NCBI GenBank assembly: GCA_938048185.1
Contig: CALIVT010000017.1
Span: 1 to 60,600, forward strand
DNA from: an uncultured Arenicella sp.
GTDB taxonomy: Bacteria > Pseudomonadota > Gammaproteobacteria > Arenicellales > Arenicellaceae
Direction: 5' to 3'
Length of the DNA stretch: 60,600 bases
Shown: positions 28,443 to 38,513 of the stretch, in pieces
How positions within the stretch are numbered: position 1 is the stretch's first letter
How the letters are laid out: each line of letters opens with the position of its first letter
The notes under the pieces: generated by a model
The model's database searches: none
What the model was told of the DNA's origin: nothing
What the model saw: only the letters and a program-made list of their open reading frames with translations
Made by a program: the position numbers and the translations under genes

Positions 28443-29630
28443 ATGAGCGAGAGAAATAAGTGGGCCGCATTTAATTGGGAAGACCCATTTCTATTGGACG
28501 ACCAGTTAAGTGATGAAGAACGTATGACCCGAGATACTGCGCATAAGTTCGCGCAATCAGTATTGCAGCCGAGGGTCGTAAGCGACTACAGAGAGGAGGC
28601 GTCTGACCGGAATCTTTTTCGCCAAATGGGAGAGCAGGGTTTGCTGGGGGCGATGCTTGAGGGTTATGGCTGTGCGGGCATGAGTTACACCTCCTACGGA
28701 CTCATCGCGCGTGAGGTCGAGCGTGTGGATTCAGGCTACCGTTCAATGATGAGTGTGCAGTCAAGCTTGGTCATGTTCCCTATTTATGCATTTGGCTCTG
28801 AGGATCAATGCCAAAGGTATTTGCCTAAATTAGCCAGCGGTGAATGGGTAGGCTGCTTCGGCTTGACCGAACCCGATTACGGGTCTGACCCAGCAGGCAT
28901 GGTGACTCGAGCTAAAAGCGTGAGTGGTGGTTACGAGCTAAGCGGCGCCAAAATGTGGATCTCCAACGCGCCTATCGCAGACGTATTTGTAGTTTGGGCG
29001 AAAACCGACGATGGGGTAGTGCGTGGGTTTATTTTAGAGAAAGATATGCCGGGTCTGAGCGCGCCGAAGATCAGTGGCAAACTCTCGTTACGGACCTCAA
29101 TTACAGGCGAAATTGTGATGCAAAAAGTATTCGTGCCTGACGACGCCATGCTGCCGAATGTGACTGGTTTAAAAGGTCCAATGTCCTGTTTAAACAGTGC
29201 GCGCCTCGGTATTTCTTGGGGGGCGCTTGGTGCCGCAGAAGCGTGTTGGCACGCGGCGCGAAAATACACGCTCGAACGCACTCAGTTTAATCGTCCCTTG
29301 GCGGCAAATCAGTTGATACAGAAAAAATTGGCGGATATGCAAACTGAAATTACACTTGGCTTACAAGGTTGCCTGCGCGCTACTCGCTTGAAAGAACAGA
29401 AGAAATTAGCCCCCGAATTGATTTCCTTATTAAAACGCAATTCATGCGGCAAGGCCTTGGATATCGCACGCCTGTCGCGTGATATGCATGGAGGCAATGG
29501 CATTTCAGATGAATACCCAGTAATGCGTCACATGATTAATCTGGAAACGGTAAATACCTACGAGGGCACGCACGATATACATGCCTTGATATTAGGGCGG
29601 GCGCAAACGGGCATTCAGGCCTTTTTCTAG
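28443..29630 (+). CDS. gcdH: Glutaryl-CoA dehydrogenase
   Basis: A 395-residue acyl-CoA dehydrogenase that oxidises and decarboxylates glutaryl-CoA to crotonyl-CoA using FAD. Typical signatures are [17 protein letters not shown] at the start, [26 protein letters not shown] for the flavin and substrate site, and the catalytic base Glu374 in [17 protein letters not shown]. Its length agrees with the family. It is the first gene of a same-strand cluster; LysR begins 28 bases later. In known pathways it completes lysine, 5-aminovalerate, glutarate or aromatic breakdown. Confidence 0.94.
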   Translation: MSERNKWAAFNWEDPFLLDDQLSDEERMTRDTAHKFAQSVLQPRVVSDYREEASDRNLFRQMGEQGLLGAMLEGYGCAGMSYTSYGLIAREVERVDSGYRSMMSVQSSLVMFPIYAFGSEDQCQRYLPKLASGEWVGCFGLTEPDYGSDPAGMVTRAKSVSGGYELSGAKMWISNAPIADVFVVWAKTDDGVVRGFILEKDMPGLSAPKISGKLSLRTSITGEIVMQKVFVPDDAMLPNVTGLKGPMSCLNSARLGISWGALGAAEACWHAARKYTLERTQFNRPLAANQLIQKKLADMQTEITLGLQGCLRATRLKEQKKLAPELISLLKRNSCGKALDIARLSRDMHGGNGISDEYPVMRHMINLETVNTYEGTHDIHALILGRAQTGIQAFF

Positions 29631-29658
29631 CTGATTTGTAGAGCCTTAGAGGTATCAA

Positions 29659-30594
29659 ATGGCGGTTAATATTAAACAGCTCGAGACCTTTGTATGGGTT
29701 GCCGACCTGGGCAGTTTTAAACGCGCTGCCGAACACCTAGAGACGACTCAACCTAATATCTCGTCTCGGATCGCTGGCCTTGAATCGAGCATCAACACCA
29801 TATTAATGGAACGTGATGCCGGTTCAGTGCGTCTTACTGCACAGGGTCATGAGTTGTTGGCTTATGCGCGCAAGGTTGTCTCATCGCTCGAAGAGTTCGT
29901 GCAGGCGGCTAATGGCGATGCTGCGTTTGACGGTATTGTAAGGTTAGGCGTGACTGAGATGGTCGTGCACACGTGGTTGCGCGACTTCATGAAAGCCTTT
30001 AAAGCTCAATTTCCCAACGCGCTAATAGAGTTGAGTGTCGACTTATCGATTCACCTTGAGCGTGATTTGGCTGACCGTAATATCGATTTAGCATTCCAAA
30101 GTGGCCCGTTTGCTCGCAAAGCATCGGGTGAAAAATGCCTCGGGGTTTACCCAATAATTTGGGTGGCTGCGCCGGCAATGGGTCTGCCGCCGAACAAAAA
30201 AATCGCGGCGAAGCAGCTGAGTCAATTTCCAATACTTACGCATGCTCGCAACACCCGTCCATTTGAAGAAGTAAGCGCCCACTTTGCACAATGGCCTGAG
30301 CTCAAAACTCGACTCGTGCCTTCTAGTAACCTATCCGCGTGTATGCAGATGACCTTGGACGCATACGGCGTCGCGGCTTTGTTAGCACCAATGGTCGACC
30401 GTGAGCTTGCTCAAGGTCAGCTAATAGAAATCAACTATCCCTGGGCGCCAGAGCCATTGAAGTTTGCTGCGCGCTACGACTTACATCGCAGTTCAAACGT
30501 GATTCGTGCTGCCGCAAAAATCGCAGAGCAAACGGCGAAGGAATTTGACCAGGGTTTTTCCCAGAAACAAAAAACAGTAAGAAAAGCATCATGA
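29659..30594 (+). CDS. LysR family transcriptional regulator
   Basis: A 311-residue LysR-type regulator. The winged helix-turn-helix is at residues 1-65 (IKQLETFVWVADLGSFKRAAEHLETTQPNIS in part) and the periplasmic-binding-like effector domain covers about 90-295. AGAGG lies 7-11 bases before the ATG. It sits inside the operon: its stop overlaps the start of hyuA by ATGA, so it is translated together with the genes it probably controls. The effector is unknown; a ring-opened acid or its CoA ester is the natural guess. Confidence 0.9.
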   Translation: MAVNIKQLETFVWVADLGSFKRAAEHLETTQPNISSRIAGLESSINTILMERDAGSVRLTAQGHELLAYARKVVSSLEEFVQAANGDAAFDGIVRLGVTEMVVHTWLRDFMKAFKAQFPNALIELSVDLSIHLERDLADRNIDLAFQSGPFARKASGEKCLGVYPIIWVAAPAMGLPPNKKIAAKQLSQFPILTHARNTRPFEEVSAHFAQWPELKTRLVPSSNLSACMQMTLDAYGVAALLAPMVDRELAQGQLIEINYPWAPEPLKFAARYDLHRSSNVIRAAAKIAEQTAKEFDQGFSQKQKTVRKAS

Positions 30595-32684
30595 GCGAAA
30601 CTCGCACTCGTCAGTCCATCCGTTTGGGCGTTGATATTGGTGGCACCTTTACCGACGTGGTCCTAGAACTGGAACAACAACAGTTTTCTACCAAAGTCTT
30701 GACCACCTATGCCGCACCTGAAAACGCAATCATCGATGGCATGCAACAGGTGTGTGCTAAAGCCGGGGTACAGCCATCAGATATTGATCAAATCATTCAC
30801 GGAACGACCTTGGCGACCAATGCCTTGATTGAACGTAACGGTGCGAAAACTGCTTTGATTACTACTGAAGGTTTTCGCGATGTGATTGAGATGCGCACGG
30901 AGTCGCGCTTTGAGCAATACGATCTCAACTTGAGTTTGCCGGAACCTCTATTACCGCGCCAACAACGGTACACGGTGAAAGAACGGGTGAGCGCTAGTGG
31001 CGAGGTCTATGCCGCACTCGAGCGCTCAGAAGTTGAAGCTTTAGCGCACACAATTAAAACCGCAGGCTATCAAAGTGTCGCAGTTGGCTTGCTGCACTCT
31101 TACTTAAATGACGCGCATGAAAAATTAATTCGCGAGGTATTAAGCGATATTGTACCTGAGGTAATGGTCTCGCTGTCTTGCGAAGTGTCGCCGCAGATGC
31201 GCGAATACGAACGTTTCAATACGGTAGTGGCCAACGCCTATATCAAACCGTTAATGAAAAGTTATTTGGGGCGATTAGAAGGGTGTTTGGCCGAACAAGG
31301 CGTTGCGTGCTCCGTGTTTTTAATGCACTCGGGCGGAGGCATCATTTCAATTGAAAGTGCTGCTGAGTTTCCAGTTAGGCTTGTTGAATCGGGTCCAGCC
31401 GGTGGTGCGGTGTTTGCGGCAACCATTGCTGCGCGCTACGGTTTGGACAAAGTCTTGTCGTTTGACATGGGTGGCACCACCGCGAAAATTTGTTTGATCA
31501 ATAACCAAACACCGAAAACCAGCCGGGTGTTCGAGGTAGCGCGAACCTATCGTTTTAAGAAAGGCTCTGGCATGCCAATATCAATACCGGTTATCGACAT
31601 GGTAGAGATTGGCGCCGGTGGTGGCTCGCTCGCGCATGTTGATTCGATGCGCCAGATTCGAGTTGGCCCCGAGTCTGCTAGTTCTGAGCCTGGCCCCGCT
31701 TGCTATGGCCGCGGTGGTCTACGTCCAGCAGTCACCGACGCCGATTTAGTACTCGGCAAGCTCGACCCCAATAACTTCGCAGGCGGCTCGATCACCCTAC
31801 AAACTGCTGACTCAGAAAAAGCGCTGATTAGTGAAATAGGAGACTCGCTTGAGATGGATGCCCAGACCGCCGCCTATGGCGTGGTCGAGGTTGTCGATGA
31901 GAACATGGCAAATGCGGCACGTGTACATGCGGTCGAAAACGGCGAAGATTTGACAGACTACACCATGATTGCCTTTGGTGGTGCCGCGCCGTTGCACGCT
32001 GGGCGCTTGTGCGAAAAGCTCGGGGTTGATCGTTTACTGGTGCCGGTGGGCGCAGGGGTTGGCTCGGCGATCGGGTTCTTAAGAGCACCGTTTAGCTTTG
32101 AGGCTAATCGGAGTGTGTATATGCGATTGTCTGAATTTGACCCGGAGTTAATCAAAAACCTGCTCAAAGAGTTAGAGCGTGAGGCGACACACTTCGTTCG
32201 TCGTTGTCACGCGACCGCGCACGTTCTATCTGAGTTTAAAGTGTATATGCGTTACAGCGGTCAGGGTTGGGAGATACCCGTGATGTTAACTGCGGAGCAA
32301 GCACTGCAGCCGAACGTGCAAAATTTTAAGTCGCTGTTTGAACATGATTATAAAACCTTGTTCGGTCGAATAGTCGATGGTATGGATATAGAAATCACGG
32401 TATGGGCGGTGAACGCTACGACCCCGTCCGAACCGGTCACCAAAGCAGACAGTATTCGCACAGCTCAGGCGGCCACAATTGATTCGCAGCGCTCGATTTT
32501 TGACCCTGCGTTGGGTGCTGCACAACAAGCATCAGTGATAAGGCGCGACACAATGAGCGCTGGCGAACATGTTGATGGTCCGGCCGCCATTGTTGAAGAC
32601 GAAACCACGGTAATAGTCCCGGCCAGTCGCCGCGCGCTTATGCAAGCCGATGGCTGTATTGATATGAACACGAGGAAGCACTAA
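30591..32684 (+). CDS. hyuA: Hydantoinase/oxoprolinase subunit A
   Basis: A 697-residue ATP-dependent amidohydrolase or carboxylase subunit of the HyuA/oxoprolinase family. The ASKHA-type phosphate loop is GVDIGGTFTDVVLE (residues 9-22). Further family motifs are IIHGTTLATNALIERNGAKT, SCEVSPQMREYERFNT, VESGPAGGAVFAA, SFDMGGTTAKICLI and VPVGAGVGSAIGF. With HyuB it would open a cyclic amide or imide (hydantoin, oxoproline, lactam) or carboxylate a ketone, at the cost of ATP. Its stop overlaps the hyuB start by one base. Confidence 0.93.
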   Translation: MSETRTRQSIRLGVDIGGTFTDVVLELEQQQFSTKVLTTYAAPENAIIDGMQQVCAKAGVQPSDIDQIIHGTTLATNALIERNGAKTALITTEGFRDVIEMRTESRFEQYDLNLSLPEPLLPRQQRYTVKERVSASGEVYAALERSEVEALAHTIKTAGYQSVAVGLLHSYLNDAHEKLIREVLSDIVPEVMVSLSCEVSPQMREYERFNTVVANAYIKPLMKSYLGRLEGCLAEQGVACSVFLMHSGGGIISIESAAEFPVRLVESGPAGGAVFAATIAARYGLDKVLSFDMGGTTAKICLINNQTPKTSRVFEVARTYRFKKGSGMPISIPVIDMVEIGAGGGSLAHVDSMRQIRVGPESASSEPGPACYGRGGLRPAVTDADLVLGKLDPNNFAGGSITLQTADSEKALISEIGDSLEMDAQTAAYGVVEVVDENMANAARVHAVENGEDLTDYTMIAFGGAAPLHAGRLCEKLGVDRLLVPVGAGVGSAIGFLRAPFSFEANRSVYMRLSEFDPELIKNLLKELEREATHFVRRCHATAHVLSEFKVYMRYSGQGWEIPVMLTAEQALQPNVQNFKSLFEHDYKTLFGRIVDGMDIEITVWAVNATTPSEPVTKADSIRTAQAATIDSQRSIFDPALGAAQQASVIRRDTMSAGEHVDGPAAIVEDETTVIVPASRRALMQADGCIDMNTRKH

Positions 32685-34399
32685 TGAGCAGTCATAATTC
32701 GGCAAGCAGGGTCGCCAAGCAGGTCATGTGGAATCGCATGATCTCGGTGGTTGAAGAGCAAGCTCAGGCCCTGATCAGAACCGCTTTCTCTACCTCAGTG
32801 CGCGAAGCGGGCGATTTGTCCGCAGGCGTTTATGATTGCGAAGGGCGCATGTTGGCACAAGCGGTCACGGGTACGCCCGGGCATGTCAACGCGATGGCGG
32901 ATGCGGTTGGGCACTTTATTCGGCGTATTGGCCGTGACAATATTTTTGCGGGTGATGTCTACATTACTAATGACCCTTGGGAAGGTACCGGTCATCTGCA
33001 CGACATTACCGTAGTAAGCCCGTCGTTTCATCAAGACGCATTGGTTGGTTTCTTTGCCTGCACCGCCCATGTGGTCGATATTGGTGGTCGTGGCTTTACG
33101 GCCGACGCTGCTTCGATTTACGAAGAAGGCTTATACATCCCGATTATGAAGTTCGCCGAGCGTGGCGAAGTGAACCTTCCGTTTGTGCACTTAGTGCGTG
33201 GCAATGTGCGCGAGCCCGATCAGGTGGTTGGCGATATTTATGCGCTTGCGACTTGCAATGAAATTGGACATCTACGTTTGCTTGAAATGATGCAAGAGTT
33301 TGGACTGGATGACTTGAACGATATTGCGGAATTCATTTTGGAGAATTCACGCTTGGCAACCTTGGAAAAAATAGCGGCTTTACCCCAAAACTCTGCGAGT
33401 GGTGAGATGACCATCGACGGTTACGATGTGCCGATTGAGTTAAAAGTCGCGCTGAAAATTCACCCCGAACACGTGAGTTGTGATTTTAGCGGCACATCCG
33501 GTTTGGATAAACGCGGTATTAATGTGCCGTTGGTTTATACCCAAGCGTACGCATGTTATGCCTTGAAGTGCGCAATCGCGCCAGAGGTGCCGAATAACGC
33601 TGCGTCGCTTGCCCCGTTTGTGATCAGCGCACCGGTCAATTCGATTGTGAATGCCTTGCACCCGGCGCCAGTGGCTTTGCGGCACGTGATTGGTCATATG
33701 ATTCCCGACGCGGTGTATAACGCGCTGGATAAAATTCTTCCCGAAACCGTACCCGCTGAGGGGGCCGGCACGCTTTGTAACTTTCAAGTGTCGCTACGCC
33801 CGAGAAGCGATGAGCCAGCCCCTGAGCACGCGACGCGCGCGGAAGTGCTCACGTTTAATTCCGGTGGTTCGGGTGCCCGGCCGAGTTCTGACGGAATGAG
33901 CGCCACGGCTTTTCCGTCGGGTGTTATGACGATGCCGGTCGAAGCGACTGAGCATACCGGGCCTATTATTATTTGGCGCAAAGAGCTGCGCCCCGACAGC
34001 GGTGGCGCTGGAAAATATCGGGGTGGCTTAGGGCAGTTTATGGAAGTCGGAGCGACTGACGGGCACGAATTCGATTTCTCGGCCATGTTCGACCGAGTTA
34101 AGTACCCCGCGCGCGGGCGTCAAGGCGGCTTTGACGGTGCAAAAACGGTCATTGCTCGTGAGGACGGTTCGCCGATGAACGGTAAGGGTAAACAATTTGT
34201 TGCGAACGGGGGCCGAGTTAAATTACAGTTTCCCGGTGGCGCAGGTTACGGCGACCCAAAATCACGAGATCGGGCCGCGGTTAAAAAAGATTTAGCTCGT
34301 GGTTATATTTCCGCCGAGGTCGCCAAGTCTGACTACGGGTTAGACGACACTGATATTGCGACGGTGGTGCACGCGATACAAAACGGTGAGGAGATCTAA
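32684..34399 (+). CDS. hyuB: Hydantoinase/oxoprolinase subunit B
   Basis: A 571-residue HyuB family protein, partner of HyuA. Signatures are MISVVEEQAQALIRTAFSTS, REAGDLSAGVYDCEGRMLAQ, GTPGHVNAMADAVGHF, GDVYITNDPWEGTGHLHD and the C-terminal glycine-rich segment FPGGAGYGDP. It is the usual length for the stand-alone subunit. One-base overlaps with hyuA before it and the oxidoreductase after it show tight translational coupling. The family includes N-methylhydantoinase, caprolactamase/valerolactamase, 5-oxoprolinase and acetone/acetophenone carboxylases, which cannot be told apart by eye. Confidence 0.93.
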   Translation: MSSHNSASRVAKQVMWNRMISVVEEQAQALIRTAFSTSVREAGDLSAGVYDCEGRMLAQAVTGTPGHVNAMADAVGHFIRRIGRDNIFAGDVYITNDPWEGTGHLHDITVVSPSFHQDALVGFFACTAHVVDIGGRGFTADAASIYEEGLYIPIMKFAERGEVNLPFVHLVRGNVREPDQVVGDIYALATCNEIGHLRLLEMMQEFGLDDLNDIAEFILENSRLATLEKIAALPQNSASGEMTIDGYDVPIELKVALKIHPEHVSCDFSGTSGLDKRGINVPLVYTQAYACYALKCAIAPEVPNNAASLAPFVISAPVNSIVNALHPAPVALRHVIGHMIPDAVYNALDKILPETVPAEGAGTLCNFQVSLRPRSDEPAPEHATRAEVLTFNSGGSGARPSSDGMSATAFPSGVMTMPVEATEHTGPIIIWRKELRPDSGGAGKYRGGLGQFMEVGATDGHEFDFSAMFDRVKYPARGRQGGFDGAKTVIAREDGSPMNGKGKQFVANGGRVKLQFPGGAGYGDPKSRDRAAVKKDLARGYISAEVAKSDYGLDDTDIATVVHAIQNGEEI

Positions 34400-35619
34400 T
34401 GTCGTCGAACAATAATTACAGTGCGCCAGCGCGCGGCACTTACGATGTGGTCATTGTTGGCGGTGCCAAAATTGGTTCGTCAGTCGCGTGGTTTTTAAGC
34501 GGCAACCCTGATTTCGATGGGCGTATTTTGGTCGTCGAAAAAGATCCGAGCTACCAGTTCAGCTCAACCGCGCATACGAATAGTTGTATGCGGCAACAGT
34601 TCTCGCGCAAAATCAACGTGCAAATTTCTCAATTTGCCGCTGACTTTGTGAACAATTTTCAAGCTTACTTCGACAATGACGACCGCGTGCCACCCATTCA
34701 TTTCCAAAGTTACGGCTATATGTATTTGGCCGACAACGAAGCGTTTGCCAAGGTGCTTAGAGAATCGCAAGCTTTGCAAGCGGACTGTGGCGCGGGTACT
34801 AAAACCATGACCGCCGCCGAGATCAAACGTGACTACCCATTTTACAATGTCGATGACATTATCGTTGGCAATCATAACCTAATTAATGAAGGTTATTACG
34901 ATGGCAATACCGTGTTCGACTGGTGGAAGCGCTCGGCGCGCGAGAACGGCGTCGAGTACCTTACAAATGAAGTGATCGGCATGACAAAGAATGCCGACGG
35001 CTCGAAGGTCGTCAGCGTGACACTGGCAACCGGCGAGGTAGTGAATTGCGGAACCGTGGTCAATGCCTCAGGGCCGCGCGCGGTTTTAACATCACGCATG
35101 GCGGGTATTGAAGTGCCGGTCGAGCCGCGCAAGCGCTACACGTATATTTTTGAAGCCGAGCAACCGCTAGATCGAGACCTGCCACTAACCATCGACCCGT
35201 CAGGCGTGCATATGCGTAGTGAAGGCACTTATTATTTGGCGGGCTGTCCACCGGACGTTGATCCGGCGGTCGACTATGATGACTTTGTACAAGATCATCG
35301 TTTGTGGGAAGAAAAAGTGTGGCCGATTATTGCGAATCGGATTCCGCAGTTCGAGGCCATCAAGCTAATTAACTCTTGGGCCGGACATTACGCGTTTAAC
35401 ACCTTTGATCGAAACGCGATACTAGGTCCTCACACGCAAGTAGAAAACTTTATTTTCGTTAACGGCTTCTCTGGTCATGGTTTTCAACAGGCTCCTGCAA
35501 TGGGGCGTGGCACCGCCGAGCTGATCGCTTACGGCGAGTATCGCTCGCTTGATTTAAGCCCGTTTAATTTCCAACGTATCGCCGACAATCAACCGTTTGT
35601 TGAGCAGGCGGTTATCTAG
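34399..35619 (+). CDS. FAD-dependent oxidoreductase (DAO/sarcosine-oxidase-like)
   Basis: A 406-residue flavoprotein of the D-amino-acid oxidase/glycine oxidase superfamily. The N-terminal dinucleotide motif is VIVGGAKIGSSVAW, a G-x-A-x-x-G variant of the usual G-x-G-x-x-G. The C-terminal FAD motif is FIFVNGFSGHGFQQAPAMG, and SWAGHYAFNTFDRNAILGP is the usual substrate-domain element. Enzymes of this type oxidise secondary amines, N-methyl amino acids or 2-hydroxyacids. In the operon it would act on an amine or amino acid released by HyuAB. It overlaps both neighbours by one base. Confidence 0.9.
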   Translation: MSSNNNYSAPARGTYDVVIVGGAKIGSSVAWFLSGNPDFDGRILVVEKDPSYQFSSTAHTNSCMRQQFSRKINVQISQFAADFVNNFQAYFDNDDRVPPIHFQSYGYMYLADNEAFAKVLRESQALQADCGAGTKTMTAAEIKRDYPFYNVDDIIVGNHNLINEGYYDGNTVFDWWKRSARENGVEYLTNEVIGMTKNADGSKVVSVTLATGEVVNCGTVVNASGPRAVLTSRMAGIEVPVEPRKRYTYIFEAEQPLDRDLPLTIDPSGVHMRSEGTYYLAGCPPDVDPAVDYDDFVQDHRLWEEKVWPIIANRIPQFEAIKLINSWAGHYAFNTFDRNAILGPHTQVENFIFVNGFSGHGFQQAPAMGRGTAELIAYGEYRSLDLSPFNFQRIADNQPFVEQAVI

Positions 35620-36392
35620 TGAACGTCGAAACTAATCCGTTCGCAGCCGCCCTAGCACAACACACTAAGCAAGTTGGGTTGTGGGTTAGCTTGAGTAACA
35701 ACGTAGTGGCTGACGTGCTCGCTCACGCAGGCTTTGACTGGGTGTTGATTGATATGGAACACGCACCCAACGACCTTCAATCGGTGCTTAGTCAGTTACA
35801 AACGTTCGCGTCGGCCAATGTGCCAGCATTGGTAAGACCCCCTTGGAACGATGCAGTAATTGTAAAACGACTGCTCGATTTAGGCGCGCCGGGGTTATTG
35901 TTTCCAATGATTCAAAACGCGGAAGAGGCACGGCATGCCGTTGCAGCAAGCCGATACCCACCTAAGGGCATGCGCGGGGTTGCCGGGTCAACGCGCGCGA
36001 CCAAGTTTGGGCGTATTCCCAACTATGCTGCTGAATACGAAGCGCAAACACCGATCATTATGCAATTGGAGACCGTCGACGCGTTAATGCGCGCGGAAGA
36101 AATAGCTGCGGTCGATGGTGTTGATGGTATTTTCTTCGGACCGGCAGATATTGCCGCCGATCTCGGTATGGTAGGTCAGGCTATGAGCGATCAAGTTTGG
36201 GATTTAATAATGCCGGTGGCACGCACATTGATATCCAGTGGCACACCGGTAGGCACCTTAGTCTTGGATCCAGGTTTTGGCGCTGATTTACTGAATCAAG
36301 GATTTTGCTTTGTTGCCTGCGGTGCGGACTCGTCACTGTTGGCAAAAAGCGCCGACCAATTGCTTGCTAGCGTTAAAGGTGATTTACAATGA
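35619..36392 (+). CDS. HpcH/HpaI family aldolase
   Basis: A 257-residue class II aldolase of the HpcH/HpaI type (retro-aldol cleavage of 4-hydroxy-2-oxoacids to pyruvate or glyoxylate plus an aldehyde). Metal- and oxoacid-binding motifs are FDWVLIDMEHAPND, ALVRPPWND, RGVAGSTRATKFG, IMQLETVDALMRAEEIA (Glu ligand) and FFGPADIAADLG (Asp ligand). The start is GTG at 35619, overlapping the preceding TAG. It overlaps the aminotransferase by ATGA. The aldehyde it releases could feed the MmsA-type dehydrogenase at the end of the operon. Confidence 0.92.
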   Translation: MNVETNPFAAALAQHTKQVGLWVSLSNNVVADVLAHAGFDWVLIDMEHAPNDLQSVLSQLQTFASANVPALVRPPWNDAVIVKRLLDLGAPGLLFPMIQNAEEARHAVAASRYPPKGMRGVAGSTRATKFGRIPNYAAEYEAQTPIIMQLETVDALMRAEEIAAVDGVDGIFFGPADIAADLGMVGQAMSDQVWDLIMPVARTLISSGTPVGTLVLDPGFGADLLNQGFCFVACGADSSLLAKSADQLLASVKGDLQ

Positions 36393-37609
36393 GTGATGAA
36401 CTAAACCCTGTTGCTTCTCGTTTGTCGCCAGTAAAGCCCTCTGCTTCTGCGTGGGTGAGTGCGGCCGCTAAAAAGCTCAAAGCACAAGGTCATGATGTGA
36501 TCGACATGGGCTTGGGCGAGCCTGACTTTGATACACCTGCGCACATTGTCGAGGCTGCGTATGCGGCCGCCAAAGCGGGGCAAACGCGCTATCCGCCAAC
36601 CGACGGCACGGCTGAGCTAAAGAATGCGATCGTCGCAAAGTTTAGACGCGAAAACCAACTGGATTACACGGCCTCTGAGATCATTGTCAGTAACGGCGCA
36701 AAACAGGTGATCTTTAACGCTTTAATGGCAAGTCTTGAGCCCGGTCATGAAGTGTTGCTTTGTGCGCCGTACTTTGGACAATACCAAGACATGGTGTTGA
36801 TCCTTGGCGGTGTGCCGGTCGCTGTTCCGTGCAGCGCTGACGATAAATTTCTGGTGAGTGCCGATGCGCTCGACGCCGCAATCACCGAGCGTACACGTTG
36901 GGTGATCTTAAATGCCCCGTCGAATCCCGCGGGCGCGATGTACTCGTCGCAACAACTAAAGGCCATCGGGCAGGTGCTCGAACGGCACCCTCACGTTATG
37001 CTGATGTCGGACGAGATTTACGAACACATTGTGTTTGATGATCAAGTTTTCGTTTCGTTTGTACGGGCCTGCCCAAACTTAAGAGACCGCACCTTGATTG
37101 TGAACGGTGTGTCTAAAGCGTACGCCATGACCGGTTGGCGTATTGGCTACGGCGCAGGCAACCAAGCATTAATAAACGCGATGGTTAAAGTGCAATCACA
37201 AATTTCGTCGGGCGCGTGCTCGGTGGCACAAGCCGCCGCGGCCGCTGCATTGAATGGCCCGCAAGATAATGTGGAAGAGTTTCGCCAAGCGTTCGAGCGT
37301 CGACGAAACCTTGTTGTTAAGTTGCTCGAGACTGTCGATGGCTTAACCTTAGATCCGCCGGTGGGTGCATTTTACGCTTTTGTTGCCTGCGACTATTTTA
37401 TCGGCTCGGCTACGCCCGACGGTAACGTAATTCGCGATGACGTTGATTTCACCCAGTTCCTTTTAGAGGACGCTTTAGTCGCCGCTGTTCCGGGTAGTGC
37501 GTATGGTTTATCACCTTTTTTCCGACTATCTACCGCAACCGATGACGACACTCTGCGCTTGGCTATTGAACGAATTGCCGCGTCGATAAGTAAACTTAAG
37601 ATTAAATAA
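36389..37609 (+). CDS. Class I/II pyridoxal-phosphate aminotransferase
   Basis: A 406-residue PLP aminotransferase of the aspartate-aminotransferase fold. Motifs are MGLGEPDFDTPAHIVEAA, SNGAKQVIFNALMA, LNAPSNPAGAMYSS, MSDEIYEHIVFDD and the PLP lysine in NGVSKAYAMTGWRIGYGAG. The family acts on Asp, aromatic or other amino acids with 2-oxoglutarate. Here it would convert the amino group of a catabolic intermediate to a keto group, giving an oxoacid for the aldolase. It overlaps the aldolase gene by 4 bases; the next gene is 18 bases away. Confidence 0.93.
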   Translation: MSDELNPVASRLSPVKPSASAWVSAAAKKLKAQGHDVIDMGLGEPDFDTPAHIVEAAYAAAKAGQTRYPPTDGTAELKNAIVAKFRRENQLDYTASEIIVSNGAKQVIFNALMASLEPGHEVLLCAPYFGQYQDMVLILGGVPVAVPCSADDKFLVSADALDAAITERTRWVILNAPSNPAGAMYSSQQLKAIGQVLERHPHVMLMSDEIYEHIVFDDQVFVSFVRACPNLRDRTLIVNGVSKAYAMTGWRIGYGAGNQALINAMVKVQSQISSGACSVAQAAAAAALNGPQDNVEEFRQAFERRRNLVVKLLETVDGLTLDPPVGAFYAFVACDYFIGSATPDGNVIRDDVDFTQFLLEDALVAAVPGSAYGLSPFFRLSTATDDDTLRLAIERIAASISKLKIK

Positions 37610-37627
37610 CGATAACGACACAACGCT

Positions 37628-38470
37628 ATGATTATGAAAAAACTTGTACTCACCGGTGCTGCCGGACGGCTTGGCTCCTATCTACGTGAGCCGTTGTCCA
37701 AGATGGCCGAGGAACTCGTCAGCACCGACCTGACCGATGACATCGGTACGCTGTACGAGGGTGAGACTTATGTAAAAGCGAACTTAGAAAGCTTAGACGC
37801 GATGGTCGATCTGTTAGCAGGGGCCGACATGGTCGTCCACTTCGGCGCTATCGGCGATGAAGCCCCGTTTGAACAGATTCTTGGCCCCAATATTATTGGC
37901 GCCTACAACGTGTGGGAAGCGGCTTATCGCAACGCAGTGCGTAGGGTTGTCTATGCCAGCTCGGTGCACGCGGTTGGTATGCACTCGAAACGAGACTGTA
38001 TTGGTACTGACGCGCCACATCGGCCTGATACCTTTTATGGTTTAGCTAAATGTTTCGCCGAGGACTTAGCCAGCCTGTATTGGGATAAGCGCGGTGTAGA
38101 GTCGGTGTGTATGCGCATTTTTTCGTGCGCTCAAGCTAATAACCCGCGTTCACTGGGTACCTGGTTGTCGTATGATGATCTCATTCAGATGGTGCAGCGC
38201 TCGATTGACACTCCAGTTACTGGGTTCACCGTGGTTTACGGTATTTCTAACAATGACCGCGTGGTTGTTGATAACACCAAGGCCAGTTTTCTTGGCTATC
38301 GACCACGCGACAATGCCGAAGAATTTGCAGACGAAATCTTAAAAAACACTCCGCCGCTAAATCACGCCGACCCTGAGCATACGTGCATTGGCGGCCCGTT
38401 CGCCGTTGTTGAGTTGGGTAATAGTGGTGTTGCGGGCATGAATATTGTGAATGACACCAAGAAAAATTGA
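37628..38470 (+). CDS. NAD-dependent epimerase/dehydrogenase, uronate dehydrogenase-like
   Basis: A 280-residue short-chain dehydrogenase of the extended type. The NAD loop is LTGAAGRLGSYL and the catalytic Tyr-Lys pair is in FYGLAKCFAEDLASLYW. The sequence closely follows bacterial uronate dehydrogenase (EC 1.1.1.203): VVHFGAI, EQILGPNIIGAYNVWEAA, VVYASSVHAVG and FLGYRPRDNAEEFAD. That enzyme oxidises glucuronate or galacturonate to the lactone. In this operon a sugar-acid substrate is not obvious, so a related hydroxy acid is possible. A second ATG at 37634 is an alternative start. Confidence 0.88.
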   Translation: MIMKKLVLTGAAGRLGSYLREPLSKMAEELVSTDLTDDIGTLYEGETYVKANLESLDAMVDLLAGADMVVHFGAIGDEAPFEQILGPNIIGAYNVWEAAYRNAVRRVVYASSVHAVGMHSKRDCIGTDAPHRPDTFYGLAKCFAEDLASLYWDKRGVESVCMRIFSCAQANNPRSLGTWLSYDDLIQMVQRSIDTPVTGFTVVYGISNNDRVVVDNTKASFLGYRPRDNAEEFADEILKNTPPLNHADPEHTCIGGPFAVVELGNSGVAGMNIVNDTKKN

Positions 38471-38513
38471 GTTAATCGCGTGTTAAGTTACGACGCGCAC
38501 CAAAGAGAGTAAT

